Assembly: GCA_031446165.1 (NCBI GenBank)
Contig: CP132905.1
Location: 682,001 to 746,000, forward strand
Length of the DNA: 64,000 bases
Direction: 5' to 3'
From: Arsenophonus sp031446165
Lineage (GTDB): Bacteria > Pseudomonadota > Gammaproteobacteria > Enterobacterales > Enterobacteriaceae
Within the stretch, counting starts at the first letter, position 1. Every line of letters begins with the position of its first letter. Positions 31,249-39,983 of the stretch are shown one piece after another. Position numbers and translations under genes: made by a program. The notes beneath the pieces were generated by a model, which saw nothing but the letters and a program-made list of their open reading frames with translations, ran no database searches and was not told where the DNA came from.

Positions 31249-32424
31249 TTAAATGATATATTTTCTTAATAAATTAATAATAAAAATATCACGTATTAAT
31301 GGTAATTTTTGCATAAAAATAAATGCGATATTGCGACTCATACTAAAAACTCTATGCTTATTTGCAAACAAATGAATCAAATTATCTGTTAATTTTATTA
31401 TTCTTTTTTGATCATTATCACGTTGAATTTGGTAATTCATTAAAACAGAATAATTACCAATATCACCACCATTATCAGCTACTCTACTGATAATTTTAGC
31501 TAAAATCATTACATCACGTATAGCAAGATTAAAACCTTGTGCAGCCACAGGATGTATAGTTTGTGCAGCATTACCAACTAAAACAATTCTATGACTAATA
31601 TTTTTTTCTGTTTGAGAAAGCCACAATGTACAAAAAGAACGCTCCGTTACTAACTGAATTTCACCTAAATGCCAACCAAACCATTTTTGTAATTCTACAA
31701 TAAATTTACTATCACACCATTTCATAATATTTTTCTTTTCTTGTAATGGATGACACCAAATCAATGCACTTTTATTCGCAGACAATGGCAACATTGCTAA
31801 CGGTCCATTGTGAGTAAAACGTTCAAATGCCCGCCCATATGATAATTCACTAGTAAAAACATCAGCAATAACTGCACATTGTTGATAAGATTTTTTTTTT
31901 AATTTAATTTTACTGATTTTTCTTATTATAGAATCACTACCATCAGCACCAAATACCAGTTGCCCTTTTAAAATTTTACCGCTTGTTAATGTAACTAATA
32001 CAAAATCTACTTTTCTTTCAAGAGTAATCACTTTATCAGGACAATATAATTTAATCCCAGGAGCTTTGTTTAATTCTTCAAACAAATAATTTTCTATATC
32101 AGCTGATGCAACTACATAACCAAGTGCAGGAAGAGAATAATCTTGTGATTTTATATTTAAAAAAAAAGAATGTCCATATTCAGAAACATAAATTTCAATA
32201 ATTGGTGTAACATACTTTTTTAATGCAGACCAAACATTAATCTCTAAAAATTTTTGGCATGTTCCATAAGTTAATGCCATAGTTTTATTATTAAAACCCC
32301 TATTCATTTTACTAGGTATAACTTCTGCGATTACTGACACTTGAATACTACCTTTACTAAATTTTGAAATAGCAAGAGCTAATGATGCACCAACAACACC
32401 ACCACCAACAACAATTGCTTTCAT
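31249..32424 (-). CDS. ubiH: 2-octaprenyl-6-methoxyphenol hydroxylase UbiH
   Basis: FAD monooxygenase of ubiquinone synthesis. In 391 residues it carries the dinucleotide-binding GGGVVGASLALAIS near 7-20, the FGADGSD motif near 157 and VLVGNAAQTIHPVAAQGFNLAIRDV near 280. Details such as AFERFTHNGPLAMLPLS and WFGWHLGEIQLV follow UbiH rather than its paralogue UbiI, which is not seen nearby. In E. coli ubiH lies in the same region as fau, rpiA and argP, as here; pepP, ygfB and zapA are gone. Confidence 0.94.
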   Translation of the reverse strand: MKAIVVGGGVVGASLALAISKFSKGSIQVSVIAEVIPSKMNRGFNNKTMALTYGTCQKFLEINVWSALKKYVTPIIEIYVSEYGHSFFLNIKSQDYSLPALGYVVASADIENYLFEELNKAPGIKLYCPDKVITLERKVDFVLVTLTSGKILKGQLVFGADGSDSIIRKISKIKLKKKSYQQCAVIADVFTSELSYGRAFERFTHNGPLAMLPLSANKSALIWCHPLQEKKNIMKWCDSKFIVELQKWFGWHLGEIQLVTERSFCTLWLSQTEKNISHRIVLVGNAAQTIHPVAAQGFNLAIRDVMILAKIISRVADNGGDIGNYSVLMNYQIQRDNDQKRIIKLTDNLIHLFANKHRVFSMSRNIAFIFMQKLPLIRDIFIINLLRKYII

Positions 32425-32814
32425 TTTTTAAATACCCCCAAACTTACAAATTAAAATAATATTTTTTCACGATATCTAAAAAAATAATAGTTATTAATTA
32501 TTAAAAAGATTATTAATCATTGTTAAATGTAAAAATTTATAAAACATTAGATACGTAATATTTTTTTTAAATAAAATACTCCATTATTATTTTAATAATA
32601 TTAATGTAAAAAAGTTTTTTTAATAAAATAAAAATTGATTTTTTAAAAACATTCAATAAAATAAAAATAACAAAAACCATAAAAATCGATAAAAATATAT
32701 TAAATTTTTATAAATGATGTTATATTATTATAACTAAAAATTATAAATTTTAAAATATTTATTATTTTATATGTATAAAAATTATTTATTTATATTATTA
32801 GTTTTTTATATAAA
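32425..32814. other. divergent spacer ubiH / fau
   Basis: About 390 AT-rich bases. In E. coli the 6S RNA gene ssrS sits just upstream of fau. No sequence here resembles the conserved 6S stem or closing regions. Confidence 0.6.
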
Positions 32815-33399
32815 ATGTTAAAAAGAACGAATATAAAAAAAAATATAATCCGGGAAAATATAAGAAAAAAACGTCAGGAATTAACAAATTCAGAACGAAA
32901 TAATGCTGCATATGCAATTACAAAATTTGTATTAAATCAGAAAAAAATATTATCTGCAGATCATATAGGATTATTCCTTTCATTTGATGGAGAAATTAAT
33001 ACCAAGTTTTTAATTAAAAATTTATGGAACCATAAAAAAAAAATATATCTCCCATTTTTAAATTTTTATCATCAAGAAATAGTATTTATAAAATATTCTC
33101 CAAATACACTTTTAAAAAAAAATTACTTTAACATTTATGAACCTTTAGTAAATACTAAACATATTATACCAATAAAAAATATAGACATTATATTTGCACC
33201 ATTAGTGGCATTTGACAAACAGGGGAATAGATTAGGAATGGGAGGGGGATATTATGACAGATTACTTAAAAAATTAAACAAAAATACACATATAATTGGA
33301 TTAGCTTATAATTTTCAATTAGTTAATAAAATTCCTACAGAACCATGGGACATATCTTTACCAGAAATCATTACAGAATCAAAACAATGGAATTGGTAA
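32815..33399 (+). CDS. fau: 5-formyltetrahydrofolate cyclo-ligase (YgfA)
   Basis: Recycles 5-formyl-THF to 5,10-methenyl-THF. The 194-residue protein (E. coli about 182-200 by start) has the N-terminal basic helix IRENIRKKRQEL and GLFLSFDGEINT near 57. It then has the family signature PLVAFDKQGNRLGMGGGYYDR near 124-145, which binds ATP and substrate. The gene converges with rpiA. The ATG has little ribosome-site support. Confidence 0.95.
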   Translation: MLKRTNIKKNIIRENIRKKRQELTNSERNNAAYAITKFVLNQKKILSADHIGLFLSFDGEINTKFLIKNLWNHKKKIYLPFLNFYHQEIVFIKYSPNTLLKKNYFNIYEPLVNTKHIIPIKNIDIIFAPLVAFDKQGNRLGMGGGYYDRLLKKLNKNTHIIGLAYNFQLVNKIPTEPWDISLPEIITESKQWNW

Positions 33400-33407
33400 T
33401 TTATCAT

Positions 33408-33436
33408 TATTTTTCAATAAACATAGTTGAAAAATA
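33408..33436. terminator. hairpin between convergent fau and rpiA
   Basis: Perfect 10-base inverted repeat TATTTTTCAA / TTGAAAAATA with a 9-base loop, starting 9 bases after the fau stop and lying 84 bases past the rpiA stop. Usable from either direction. Confidence 0.4.
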
Positions 33437-33519
33437 TTGAATAAAAAATATTTATTTAAAACAATAAAAATTATTTCATTTAAGGAAAATCAATAAACAT
33501 CACTTTAATAATAAAAATT

Positions 33520-34197
33520 TTACAAAAGATATTTTTTAGAAACAAATTTTTGTACCACACCATTTAATTTTGCCATCAGTAAAATATCTGCTACACGATT
33601 AGCAAACAAACCCACTGTCACAACACCGACAATAGCATTAATTTTATTTTCAAAAGCAACTGGATCTATAATACTTAAATTATGAATATCAAGTATAATA
33701 TTCCCATTATCAGTAAGAGTATTTTTACGATGTTCTGGTAACCCCCCTAATTTAACTAATTCACGAGTAACATAAGCTTTTGCCATAGGAATAACCTCAA
33801 TAGGTAACGGAAATTTACCTAAAATATCAACTTTTTTAGATTGATCTGCAATAACAATAAATTTTTTTGACATTGCCGCCAGCACTTTTTCTTGAGTTAA
33901 AGCTCCTCCTCCACCTTTAATCATCATTAAATCTTCATTAAATTCATCGGTACCATCTACATAAACATCAATACTATCTACTTGATTACTATCAAGTATT
34001 GGAATAGATAGATATCTTAATTTATCACTGGAAGCCATAGAACTAGAAACCGCACCTTTAATAGAATGTTTCAAGGTAGCTAAACTATCAATAAAATATG
34101 AAACAGTAGAACCTGTCCCAACACCAACTACCATATATGGTTTTATATATTCTAAAGCAGCACATCCAACTATTTTTTTTAAAAGATTTTGTTTCAT
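33520..34197 (-). CDS. rpiA: ribose-5-phosphate isomerase A
   Basis: Interconverts ribulose-5-phosphate and ribose-5-phosphate, feeding nucleotide synthesis from the pentose-phosphate route that zwf begins. I chose the ATG at 34197 (MKQNLLKKIVG): 225 residues against 219 in E. coli, with AAGGAA upstream at suitable spacing. The longer frame starts at a TTG 11 codons earlier and adds residues unlike the family. Motifs: VGVGTGSTVSYFIDSL, YVDGTDEFN, MIKGGGGALTQEKV and PLPIEVIPMA. Confidence 0.96.
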   Translation of the reverse strand: MKQNLLKKIVGCAALEYIKPYMVVGVGTGSTVSYFIDSLATLKHSIKGAVSSSMASSDKLRYLSIPILDSNQVDSIDVYVDGTDEFNEDLMMIKGGGGALTQEKVLAAMSKKFIVIADQSKKVDILGKFPLPIEVIPMAKAYVTRELVKLGGLPEHRKNTLTDNGNIILDIHNLSIIDPVAFENKINAIVGVVTVGLFANRVADILLMAKLNGVVQKFVSKKYLL

Positions 34198-34327
34198 ATA
34201 ATTTATTTCCTTTTTATTATAAAATATCAAAATTTAATAAAATGATAATTTTTAAAGATAAAATTAAAAATATATTACATAATAAGATATAAATTAACAT
34301 AAAACTAAATTTTAAAGAGATTTTTTC

Positions 34328-35236
34328 GTGATTAAACGTCCTGACTATCGAGCATTACAAGCATTAGATACGGTAATACATGAACGTGGTTTTGAACGTG
34401 CAGCAAAAAAATTATGCATTACTCAATCTGCCGTTTCACAAAGAATTAAACAACTAGAAAACTTATTTGGTCAACCATTATTGCTAAGAACTATTCCTCC
34501 TCAACCAACCATAGAAGGCCAAAAACTACTAGCACTCTTACACCAAGTTGAGTTATTAGAAAAAGAATGGTTAGGTGATAATAATAACAATAAACCTTTA
34601 TTGCTATCAGTCGCAATCAACGCTGATAGTTTAGCAACCTGGTTTTTACCTGCTCTTCATTCTGTATTACATGACAATTCTATTAGATTGAACATTCAAA
34701 TAGCAGATGAAACAAAAACCCATGAGCGTTTACGAAAAGGAGAAGTCATTGGAGCCATTAGTATTCAATCAGAATCCTTACCAGGCTGTTTAATAAATCA
34801 ACTTGGAGCACTTGATTATTTATTTGTTGCTGCACCAACATTTGCCAAACGTTATTTTCCAAGTGGTGTTACAAAAACTTCACTCTTAAAAGCACCAGCT
34901 GTTGCTTTTGATCATTTAGATGATATACATCAATCTTTTATAGAAAAAAATTTTAAGTTATCTCCTGGTAGTGTTCCATGCCACATAGTAAGTACATCAG
35001 AAGCTTTTGTAAAATTAGCCAAACAGGGATCAACTTGTTGCATGATCCCACATTTACAAATTGTTAATGAATTAAGTTCAGGCGAATTAATTGATCTTAC
35101 CCCTGGTATATATCAAAGAAGAATGTTGTATTGGCATAGATTTTCACCAGAAATGAAGATTATTACGAAAATAAGTGATGCTCTTATAAAAACAGCAAAA
35201 AAAATATTAAAACAAGAAAATCATAACAAAATTTAA
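34328..35236 (+). CDS. argP: LysR-type regulator ArgP (IciA)
   Basis: Lysine- and arginine-responsive activator in E. coli; first described as IciA, a binder of the replication origin. The 302-residue protein starts at a GTG preceded by AAAGAGA at 7-base spacing. The N-terminal winged helix-turn-helix (GFERAAKKLCITQSAVSQRIKQLE, about residues 22-45) and the effector domain to the final helix are nearly co-linear with E. coli. This is the only transcription factor in the window. It diverges from rpiA with a 130-base promoter gap and converges with mscS. Confidence 0.96.
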   Translation: MIKRPDYRALQALDTVIHERGFERAAKKLCITQSAVSQRIKQLENLFGQPLLLRTIPPQPTIEGQKLLALLHQVELLEKEWLGDNNNNKPLLLSVAINADSLATWFLPALHSVLHDNSIRLNIQIADETKTHERLRKGEVIGAISIQSESLPGCLINQLGALDYLFVAAPTFAKRYFPSGVTKTSLLKAPAVAFDHLDDIHQSFIEKNFKLSPGSVPCHIVSTSEAFVKLAKQGSTCCMIPHLQIVNELSSGELIDLTPGIYQRRMLYWHRFSPEMKIITKISDALIKTAKKILKQENHNKI

Positions 35237-35447
35237 ATTTTTACTTTTAAAGATTTCTATTATGTTTTGGATAAACACTATTATTTCTATATAAAAATGT
35301 AATTTATTATAATATATATCACAATATTTAAATTTCGCATTTTTAACAAAAATAAAAATCATTGACTTTTATTTACTAGCATTTAATTTTAAGTTTTATA
35401 AATTCATATCTCAACATAATAGAAATATTCCATTTATAAAGTTTTAT

Positions 35448-35471
35448 TATGTAATAACGTTTTATTACATA
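35448..35471. terminator. hairpin between convergent argP and mscS
   Basis: Perfect 10-base inverted repeat TATGTAATAA / TTATTACATA with the loop CGTT, in the middle of the convergent gap. Confidence 0.4.
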
Positions 35472-35526
35472 TAAAATATTTATTTTTTGTACTGATGACA
35501 TTTTTCTAGTTTTTTATTCATGAATC

Positions 35527-35543
35527 TTCTCTTGTAAAGAGAA
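35527..35543 (+). terminator. second hairpin downstream of argP
   Basis: Seven-base stem TTCTCTT / AAGAGAA with loop GTA. It is followed on the plus strand by ACATG and then six Ts, a fair intrinsic-terminator layout, though 290 bases past argP. Confidence 0.35.
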
Positions 35544-35700
35544 ACATGTTTTTTAATTCTTGTAAAATATTCTTAAAAATTATCATCTGTTAATTAAAAA
35601 AACATATTATATATAATGTATTTAGCAGAAAATTATCAACATCAAAAATATTTATAAATATTTTCATAAAACACAATATATCCTGCTTAATTCAAGATTA

Positions 35701-36543
35701 TTACTTATTGGATAGATGTACATCTATTTGTTGAAATGGGATTGAAATCTTATTAAGATCTAACTGCTTTTTAAAATTTTCCATTAAATCCCAATACACA
35801 TTCCATGCATCAAAATTACTAGTCCAAACACGCACAATAAAATTAAGTGAAGAAGGAGCCATTTCATGTAACCGAACAGTAACACCTTTATAATGCTGAA
35901 TACGTTGATCTAAAGCAATAACATTGCCTAATATTTTTTTAACAATATCAATATCAGAATTATAAGAAATACTGACTATAATTTGTATACGACGATTTGG
36001 TTTACGAGATACATTGATGATATTATTATTAATTACATGACTATTTGGTATAATAATAATACGATTATCATTAGTACGTAATGAAGTTGAAAAAATTTGC
36101 ACATGTTCAACATTCCCTTCAGCAGTACCTAAAATAACATATTCTCCAACCCGTAATGGTCTCAAAATAACTAATAAAACTCCAGCAGCAAAATTAGATA
36201 AAGAACCTTGCAAAGCCAAAACGATAGCTAAACCTAATCCTCCTAAAATAGCAATTACAGAAGCAGTTTGAACTTCTAACTTATTCAATATCAAAAGTAT
36301 AGTTAATCCAATAATACCATAACGAGCAATTGCTAATAAAAAATCTCTCACTGTCTTATCAATATTTTTTAATAACATTAATTTCGTTAAAATACTATTT
36401 CCTAATTTTACGACTATAAAACCAAAAAAAGCAATAAATAATGCAGAAAAAATGTTGATACTGTAATGTATTAAAGAATCCTGTAGATTCATAATCCAAT
36501 TTTTAAATTGATTAATTATTTCTAAAATACCATTTTTCTCCAT
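35701..36543 (-). CDS. mscS: small-conductance mechanosensitive channel MscS
   Basis: Heptameric inner-membrane channel that opens on hypo-osmotic shock. The 280 residues follow E. coli MscS (286). Three membrane segments lie within residues 25-125. The pore helix GLGLAIVLALQGSLSNFAAGVLLV shows the glycine and alanine packing pattern. The cytoplasmic beta domain contains RVGEYV and IIIPNSHVINNNIINVSR. In E. coli fbaA and pgk lie nearby; here a 1-kb spacer and kdsB follow, so synteny breaks at this point. Confidence 0.96.
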   Translation of the reverse strand: MEKNGILEIINQFKNWIMNLQDSLIHYSINIFSALFIAFFGFIVVKLGNSILTKLMLLKNIDKTVRDFLLAIARYGIIGLTILLILNKLEVQTASVIAILGGLGLAIVLALQGSLSNFAAGVLLVILRPLRVGEYVILGTAEGNVEHVQIFSTSLRTNDNRIIIIPNSHVINNNIINVSRKPNRRIQIIVSISYNSDIDIVKKILGNVIALDQRIQHYKGVTVRLHEMAPSSLNFIVRVWTSNFDAWNVYWDLMENFKKQLDLNKISIPFQQIDVHLSNK

Positions 36544-37580
36544 TTTTTATTACTTTTTTGTGTATAACAATTTATTTATAAATTTTATATTTAACATGTA
36601 TTATATTTCTTGCAATACCTTTAAAAAATCTTTTATTTAGATAAATAATAATTTCATGATTCTAAAAAGGAAAAAAGATTTTTTTATTACTATTTTTAAA
36701 TCATTCACTAAAATTTTGATCATTAATATAAAAATAATTTACTTTATAAAAAGTAAACAATAAACTTACCATATATTGAAAGTAATAAATATGTATATAA
36801 TATTATAATATTTCTTTATAAAATAACTATGAAATTTAATTCATAGAAAATTTTATTTATATAATTTAATAAATTCTATAGTATTAAATACATCTTTTAA
36901 AAGATACTTTATATTTTTACTTAAAAAAATATTTTTCGATATAAAACACTGTTAATGGCTTTTTAAAAAAAACTACGTAATAAAATGATATTATTCAAAA
37001 AATAAATATAGATACAATGAAGCATATATAACGTTTTATAAAATTTTAATTAGAAATTAAACATTATTTGCATATTAATTATTTTTTATAAAAAACGATA
37101 TCTTTCTTAAGAAAGATATTTTGTTATTCTAAGTGGCATAATATTAATTTTTTAATAAAAAATCATAAACAATACTTTAAGTATAAAAAATACTGATCTT
37201 TCTCTCCTCTCCGCATATTTTAATCTCTAAAATTAAGAAACAATCATTGAAACTATTTAAAAATCTATAAAAAATTTTTTTTATATCACAAAATATTAAC
37301 TTTTTGATATTTGATATTAATAAAAATATATTACATCAATGGTCTTCTTATATTAATTTTAAGAGTATATATCGATCATTTTTAATTGTTAAATAAACAA
37401 AAAATACAATGTCATAGTATACATAACAAAAAAATAATACTTAAGTGTATCGAGAAAAATATAAATTTAAAATTTATTTATTGTTTATGAGTGTATACAA
37501 TACCACAATTAACACAATTTATAAAAAAATTATTTTTTCCTTAAAAAATAACTATAAAAATAAAAAATAAAATTGCATCA
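36544..37580. other. spacer between kdsB and mscS
   Basis: About 1 kb with no gene. It contains a 22-base palindrome (37098-37119) and a pyrimidine-rich stretch around 37199-37215. No recognisable fbaA, pgk or epd remnant. Confidence 0.55.
37098..37119 (-). terminator. 22-base perfect palindrome downstream of kdsB
   Basis: ATATCTTTCTT / AAGAAAGATAT. On the minus strand the hairpin is followed by CG and six Ts, the layout of an intrinsic terminator for transcripts coming from kdsB, about 460 bases upstream. On the plus strand only TTTTG follows. Confidence 0.4.
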
Positions 37581-38330
37581 TTAACTTTCAAGAAATACTT
37601 TTCTAACAATATCTAATTCTTGTTGATTATTTACTCCTACTATTGGTATTTTAATAGCCATCGCAACATGAATTTTTTCACCGTACCATAATACACGTAA
37701 TTGTTCAAGCATTTCTGTTTTTTCTAATGAAGTCGCATTCCACTGCACATAACGACGAATAAAACCTGCTCGATAAGCATAGATACCAATATGTCGAAAA
37801 TAATTATTTTTCATGATTTTGTAATCAATAGTAGAACAACTAATATTCCATGGGATTGCAGCTCTAGAAAAATATAATGCATGACTGTACTTATCAATCA
37901 CGACTTTTACAATAGTGGAATTAAAAATGTCATCTTTATTTTTTATCGGAGTTGCTAATGTTGCCATACCAACATTGTTAAACATAATATTTTTAGCTAA
38001 CTGATTGATTAATTCTGGAGGGATTAAAGGTTCATCACATTGAAGATTTACTATAATTTCTTGATCAGGAAAACAATAATTATTAATAACTTCACCTAAT
38101 CTTTCTATTCCCGATTGATGCTGCACATTGGTCATACAAACTTCACCATCAACAGATTTTACAACATCGAATACTGCTTCTGAATCAGCAGCAACAATAA
38201 CACGTTTTGCAGATGACATTAATGCTTTTTCCATGACTCTCAAAATCATTGGTTTACCATGTATATCAATTAACGGTTTTTTCAACAAACGAGTAGAAGC
38301 TAAACGTGCAGGTATGATAACAGTAAACAT
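37581..38330 (-). CDS. kdsB: 3-deoxy-manno-octulosonate cytidylyltransferase
   Basis: Activates Kdo with CTP for addition to lipid A. I chose the ATG at 38330 (MFTVIIPARLASTRL), giving 249 residues against 248 in E. coli. A start five codons earlier at 38345 is possible but has no family support and lies inside ycaR. Motifs: RLLKKPLIDIHGKPMI, QCDEPLIPPELI, YFSRAAIPW and RHIGIYAYRAGF. It is the last gene of the msbA-lpxK-ycaR-kdsB group and overlaps the ycaR end. Confidence 0.96.
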   Translation of the reverse strand: MFTVIIPARLASTRLLKKPLIDIHGKPMILRVMEKALMSSAKRVIVAADSEAVFDVVKSVDGEVCMTNVQHQSGIERLGEVINNYCFPDQEIIVNLQCDEPLIPPELINQLAKNIMFNNVGMATLATPIKNKDDIFNSTIVKVVIDKYSHALYFSRAAIPWNISCSTIDYKIMKNNYFRHIGIYAYRAGFIRRYVQWNATSLEKTEMLEQLRVLWYGEKIHVAMAIKIPIVGVNNQQELDIVRKVFLES

Positions 38331-38334
38331 ATTT

Positions 38335-38511
38335 TTATTCTTCATCTAACAATGATAACTTTTTTGCCTTTTCTCTTAATAAAACAGGAATATTATTCCA
38401 TACAGGATAGGCAAGATTATCGATCTTACAAATAAGATATTTTTTTTCATCATAAATTAACTTTCCATGACAAATTGGACAAGCAATAATATTGAGTAAC
38501 CGATAATCCAT
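38335..38511 (-). CDS. ycaR: YcaR family small zinc-ribbon-like protein (Trm112/UPF0434)
   Basis: A 58-codon gene translated by hand: it begins MDYRLLNIIACPICHGKLIY and ends KLSLLDEE. It matches E. coli YcaR (60 residues) in length and in the CPxC motif at residues 11-14. The paired second site CKIDNLAYPV and the IPVLL stretch also match. Family members are small Trm112-like proteins of uncertain bacterial function. Its place between lpxK and kdsB is the E. coli one (with ycaQ lost). Its last bases overlap the longest reading of kdsB. Confidence 0.9.
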   Translation of the reverse strand: MDYRLLNIIACPICHGKLIYDEKKYLICKIDNLAYPVWNNIPVLLREKAKKLSLLDEE

Positions 38512-38987
38512 AAATGCCTCATAAAAATATAACTCAAAAAAAATACAATAAAATATATATTAGCACTAATTTACCATTTTTATATATTAAAATATTTATA
38601 TCACATTTAATAATATATATAATTATTCATTTTAATTAATAACAAATATTAAATAAAAATCTGATTAATAGTTTTACACAATTTAATTTACCATTATAAA
38701 TTCAAAATTATTGAAATCTTTGAAATTAAAAAATAAATTAAAACTATTTCACAAAATCTATTTACAAAAAAAAATCTACCAAATAATTAAATATTAAAAG
38801 CTGCATCTATTATATAGCAGCTTAATCTAAATTATACCTACGACTATGTGCATATATATAAATATAATGGCATATTATCAAAAATAAATTAATGTAAAAA
38901 AGTTAATGTTTATCATAAAACAAACATTTTTATAAAAAATGATAATGATATGATAATATTATGAGAAATCAAAAAAATAATATAAGA
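38512..38987. other. spacer lpxK / ycaR
   Basis: About 475 bases where ycaQ stands in E. coli. It contains the hairpin at 38798-38823; otherwise nothing recognisable. Confidence 0.6.
38798..38823 (-). terminator. intrinsic terminator candidate after lpxK
   Basis: AAGCTGC / GCAGCTT with a 12-base loop: four G-C pairs out of seven, unusual in this sequence. On the minus strand it is followed by TTAATATTTAATTATT, and it lies 165 bases beyond the lpxK stop. If it works, ycaR and kdsB need their own promoter. Confidence 0.5.
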
Positions 38988-39983
38988 TTATTTTTTTTTA
39001 CTGAATCGTATTAAATCATACATTTCTGAAAGAATTATATTAACACCAAATTTTGAAATTCTAGCATTTACTGGAAGATACCACCAGTTTAATTGAGCAA
39101 AATTAAAACATTTTACTGCATCTTTTTCAGTCATCAATAATATCTGTGAATTAGTAACTAAATTTTTTAATTGAGATAATTTATAATTTTTATGATCCGC
39201 AAAAGAATAGGTTGCAATTGGTTTAACACCCTTTTTCTTTAAACTAGAAAAAAAACGCAGAGAATTACCAATACCTGCAATTACCACAACTTCTTTTAAT
39301 GCCAAGATATGTTTTTTTTCTCCTGATAAAAGATTAATAGCAATATTACCTATTAATTCCATCTTAATTTCACTATATTCAGAAGTACCGCCATTAATAA
39401 TAATGGTGTTTACAGTATGTAAACGATATTGTTTTTCTCTTAAAGGACCTGCAGGTAACAACCAACCATTACCAAAATGACGTATACCATCTATAATCAC
39501 TATTTCATAATCACGTTTTAGTGCATAATGCTGAAGACCATCATCAGTAACAATAAGATCTAATTTTGGATATCGTGTTAATAACATTTTTACTGCTTTA
39601 ACACGATTTGGTGAAACTGCAACTGGTACTTTAGTTCTTAAATAAATTAATGCCGGTTCATCTCCAGTTTCTTCTGTTAAAAAATTTTTGTTGACTAATA
39701 TTGGATAAGACTTCGCCTTCCCAGCATATCCACGAGATACTACACCAACATTATAACCTTTTAATGAAAGTTTTTTGACTAACCAAATCACAAAAGGTGT
39801 TTTACCATTACCGCCAACACTTAAATTACCAACAACTACAATAGGTATTGGAGCTTTCCAACTATTGAAAATACCAATGTTATAACCAATATTTCGTAAA
39901 TTTATTATTATTCCATATAATATTGAAAATGGTATTAACAAAATATATAACCAAGAATTACCTAACCATATTTTTTCAATCAT
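38988..39983 (-). CDS. lpxK: tetraacyldisaccharide 4'-kinase LpxK
   Basis: Phosphorylates the 4' position of the lipid A disaccharide at the inner membrane. The 331 residues match E. coli (328). An N-terminal hydrophobic segment is followed by the P-loop VGNLSVGGNGKTPFV near 53-66. VSRGYAGK, TDDGLQHYALKRDYEIVIIDG and LPAGPLRE are also present. Its ATG overlaps the msbA stop as ATGA, so the two are translationally coupled. Confidence 0.97.
   Translation of the reverse strand: MIEKIWLGNSWLYILLIPFSILYGIIINLRNIGYNIGIFNSWKAPIPIVVVGNLSVGGNGKTPFVIWLVKKLSLKGYNVGVVSRGYAGKAKSYPILVNKNFLTEETGDEPALIYLRTKVPVAVSPNRVKAVKMLLTRYPKLDLIVTDDGLQHYALKRDYEIVIIDGIRHFGNGWLLPAGPLREKQYRLHTVNTIIINGGTSEYSEIKMELIGNIAINLLSGEKKHILALKEVVVIAGIGNSLRFFSSLKKKGVKPIATYSFADHKNYKLSQLKNLVTNSQILLMTEKDAVKCFNFAQLNWWYLPVNARISKFGVNIILSEMYDLIRFSKKK

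Larger units (their letters stand above)
35237..35700. other. convergent spacer argP / mscS
   Basis: About 460 bases with no gene. It holds two hairpins, listed separately. Confidence 0.6.

Noticed and set aside
32425..32814. Possible 6S RNA (ssrS) upstream of fau
   Set aside because: This is the expected E. coli location, but no conserved 6S sequence or G-C-containing stem could be seen.
34198..34230. TTG-initiated longer rpiA
   Set aside because: The added residues do not match the family and a good ribosome site precedes the ATG at 34197.
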